Shown one piece after another: positions 62,172 to 64,000 of a stretch of DNA of 64,000 nt. Made by a program: the position numbers and the translations under genes. The notes under the pieces were generated by a model. It saw only the letters and a program-made list of their open reading frames with translations. It ran no database searches and was not told where the DNA came from. Position 1 is the stretch's first letter. Each line of letters begins with the position of its first letter. The DNA lies in NCBI RefSeq assembly GCF_028765345.1, contig NZ_JARAJZ010000005.1:91640-155639 (forward strand), written 5' to 3'. Origin of the DNA: Sporolactobacillus sp. CQH2019. Lineage in GTDB: Bacteria; Bacillota; Bacilli; Bacillales; Sporolactobacillaceae.

Positions 62172-63275
62172 ATGCAAACAAGTGTTCTGATTGCCGGGCT
62201 GGGCCTGATCGGCGGATCGATCGCCGCATCGATACGTTCCGCTCACCCCAACGTAAAAATCATCGGTTTTGATCAAAATAGAAAAGCGACAGAGGAGGGC
62301 CTCCGCCGGCAAATCATTGACGAATCCGCCGAGAACTTCGGAAAGGGCGCGTCCGCAGCCGATGTTATCATACTCGCCGCCCCGGTGTCTGTAATCCTTT
62401 CAATGATTAAGGAACTGGAGAAAACAGAACTGAGGCCCGGTGCAATTGTAACGGATGTCGGGAGTACAAAACGGCTGATTGAGCTCCAGGCGGATAACTC
62501 TTTAAAAGGGCGCTGCCATTTCATCGGCGGGCATCCGATGGCCGGTTCTCACAAGAGCGGTGTGTCTGCGGCACGCGCCAATTTATTTGAAAATGCCTAT
62601 TACTTTTTAATCGCCGAGGAAAATCAGGAGCCGGCGCCTATAGAGAAACTGGAGCATCTGCTGTCCGGGACCCATGCAAAATTTTTTCGCGTAACTCCGG
62701 AAACTCATGATCAGATCGTTGGATTGATCAGCCACTTTCCTCATTTGATTGCTTCTGCGCTCGTCCATCATCTGGAGAACCATCCGATCGAAGGGATTAA
62801 TCTCCGTCTTCTGGCTGCCGGGGGGTTCCGCGACATTACGCGCATTGCGTCCTCGGATCCGACGATGTGGACGGATACGGTCATGAGCAACCGCGACGAC
62901 CTGCTCAAACTGCTGGAAGAGTGGACGCAAAGCATGGAACAATTGAAAAATTTACTGGCAAAAGAAAACGGCCCGTCCATCTATGAATTTTTCCGAAAAG
63001 CCAAGGTTTTCCGCGACGGCTTTCCTAAAAAAGAGAAGGGAGCGATACCTGCTTACTATGATCTGTTCATCGATATTCCTGACAGGCCGGACACCATATC
63101 GACGGTGACCGGTTATATCGGCCGTGCCGGAATTAATCTGACGAACATCGAGATCATTGAGGCAAGGGAAAACAATCAGGGCATCATGAGGCTCACATTC
63201 CAGGAAGCGTCTCAGCGGGACAGGGCCCATGCCATTCTGCGGCAGAAGGGCTACCATACATATCTGAACGATTAG
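62172..63275 (+). CDS. tyrA: Prephenate dehydrogenase
   Basis: A 367-residue NAD enzyme for tyrosine. GLGLIGGSIAASI is the dinucleotide motif, then ILAAPVSVI, TDVGSTKR and GGHPMAGSHKSG. A C-terminal ACT domain (from about residue 295, LFIDIPDRPDTISTVTGYIG) is likely to bind a feedback ligand. The ATG follows AACGAAGGATCG. Confidence 0.95.
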   Translation: MQTSVLIAGLGLIGGSIAASIRSAHPNVKIIGFDQNRKATEEGLRRQIIDESAENFGKGASAADVIILAAPVSVILSMIKELEKTELRPGAIVTDVGSTKRLIELQADNSLKGRCHFIGGHPMAGSHKSGVSAARANLFENAYYFLIAEENQEPAPIEKLEHLLSGTHAKFFRVTPETHDQIVGLISHFPHLIASALVHHLENHPIEGINLRLLAAGGFRDITRIASSDPTMWTDTVMSNRDDLLKLLEEWTQSMEQLKNLLAKENGPSIYEFFRKAKVFRDGFPKKEKGAIPAYYDLFIDIPDRPDTISTVTGYIGRAGINLTNIEIIEARENNQGIMRLTFQEASQRDRAHAILRQKGYHTYLND

Positions 63276-63288
63276 CAGGTGATAGAGG

Positions 63289-64000
63289 TGACCGACTTAC
63301 AATTTAACGGCGGGGGAAGATCTCTGAGAGGGGAACTGAAAATGCCGGGTGATAAATCAATTTCGCACCGGGCCGTCATTTTCGGGGCCATCGCTCATGG
63401 AGTGACCACTGTAGAAGGGTTCCTGCGCGGCAACGACTGCATCAGCACGCTTCAATGCATGCGTGCGCTCGGGGCAAAGATTGATGAATCGGGCGATCGC
63501 CTGATTATAACAGGAACAGGCTTTGAGGGCCTGAGCGAACCGGGCACTGTGCTGGATGTCGGCAATTCCGGCACAACGATCCGTCTGCTCTCCGGATTAT
63601 TGAGCGCTCTGCCTTTTTACTCGGTGCTTGCCGGCGATGCGTCCGTCCAGGGACGTCCGATGGACCGGGTGATCCGTCCTTTAAAGAAAATGGGCGCCGA
63701 TTTGTGGGGACGGGATGGAGACAGGTATGCGCCGATCTCCATACGAGGAAGAAAGCTCCATGCGATTGACTATCATCTTCCTATGGCCAGCGCTCAGGTG
63801 AAAAGCGCTTTGATCCTGGCCGGATTGCAGACAGAAGGAAAAACGACGCTGACGGAGCCCGGTGCTTCGCGCGACCACACCGAGCGTATGCTCCGAGCCT
63901 TCGGAGGCAGGATTCAGACAGAGGGACTGACTCATCAACTGGTCGGTCCCCAGGTCCTGACCGGAACCGACATACGCGTTCCGGGAGATTTTTCTTCAGC
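63289..64000 (+). CDS. aroA: 3-phosphoshikimate 1-carboxyvinyltransferase (EPSP synthase), cut by window end
   Basis: The first 237 codons of EPSP synthase (AroE in B. subtilis). It has MPGDKSISHRAVIFG, DVGNSGTTIRLLSG, QGRPMDRVIRPL and MASAQVKSALILAGL; GASRDHTERML follows. The GTG at 63289 lies after AGCAGGTGATAGAG. The remaining part is outside the window. Confidence 0.94.

Noticed and set aside
62006-62272. 88-codon frame between trpA and tyrA
   Set aside because: It overlaps the tyrA start in another frame and has no ribosome binding site.

Overview
The window is a contiguous 64 kb piece of chromosome from an endospore-forming Firmicute of the order Bacillales. Gene content and order follow the Bacillus subtilis punA-to-tyrA region: spoIIM, fur, xerD, punA, dacF-spoIIAA-spoIIAB-sigF, spoVA, lysA, scpAB, dacB-spmAB, rluB, resDE, recS, sleB-ypeB, cmk, rpsA, der, gpsA, spoIVA, hbs, mtrAB, hepS-menG-hepT, ndk, cheR, aroCB, trp, tyrA and aroA. 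Base composition near 50% GC and the absence of resABC (cytochrome c maturation) beside resDE fit a Sporolactobacillus-like lineage. That assignment is inference. No rRNA, tRNA, prophage, CRISPR array or intact insertion sequence was seen.

Layout. 1-6.1 kb: housekeeping genes (deoD, VOC protein, czcD with an ArsR-type operator, thioredoxin-like protein, luciferase-like oxidoreductase, tag, MFS exporter). 6.1-12.3 kb: nudF behind a possible attenuator leader, spoIIM, fur behind a promoter carrying a Fur/PerR-type box, yqzK, a xerD with altered active-site residues, punA, and dacF with a sigma-F type promoter. 12.5-17.6 kb: sigma-F operon and a short spoVA operon. 17.6-27.6 kb: lysA, ribT, scpAB, dacB-spmAB, rluB, resDE. 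27.9-34.7 kb: gntR-like repressor, ferredoxin, ypbB-recS, ypbF, cotJABC, mecA-type adaptor. 34.8-40.2 kb: a divergent glutamate dehydrogenase, a 1.9 kb gene-free stretch with a hierarchical tandem repeat, then sleB-ypeB. 40.3-54.8 kb: PilZ protein, cmk, plsC, rpsA, der, plsY, gpsA, spoVIF, spoIVA, hbs, folE-mtrB, hepS-menG-hepT, ndk, cheR. 54.8-64 kb: the aromatic amino acid cluster aroC-aroB-[trp leader]-trpDCFBA-tyrA-aroA, with aroA cut by the window end.

How the genes work together. A large share serves sporulation and germination: septum and engulfment (SpoIIM), forespore sigma (SpoIIAA/AB/SigF), coat (SpoIVA, SpoVIF, CotJ), cortex (DacB, DacF, SpmAB), DPA uptake (SpoVA) and cortex lysis (SleB/YpeB). 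Sporulation-type promoters can be read at dacF, spoIIAA, spoIIM, dacB, spoIVA, spoVAC and sleB. The aromatic cluster carries an RNA attenuator with GAG repeats, and the gene for its likely regulator TRAP (mtrB) lies 7 kb upstream. The trp operon begins at trpD; trpE is not here.

The most unusual item is the array at 36.64-37.47 kb between the glutamate dehydrogenase and sleB. It has about 40 blocks beginning GGGCGA at a 21-bp pitch, grouped in fives into a 103-bp unit. Eight units are present, and shared variants show that the first four were duplicated as a 412-bp superunit. The 103-bp length is not a multiple of three, so the array is not a protein repeat and is more likely a DNA-level element. 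Other points worth checking are the XerD and glutamate dehydrogenase motif losses, the His for Arg change in TRAP, the nudF leader and the missing trpE.
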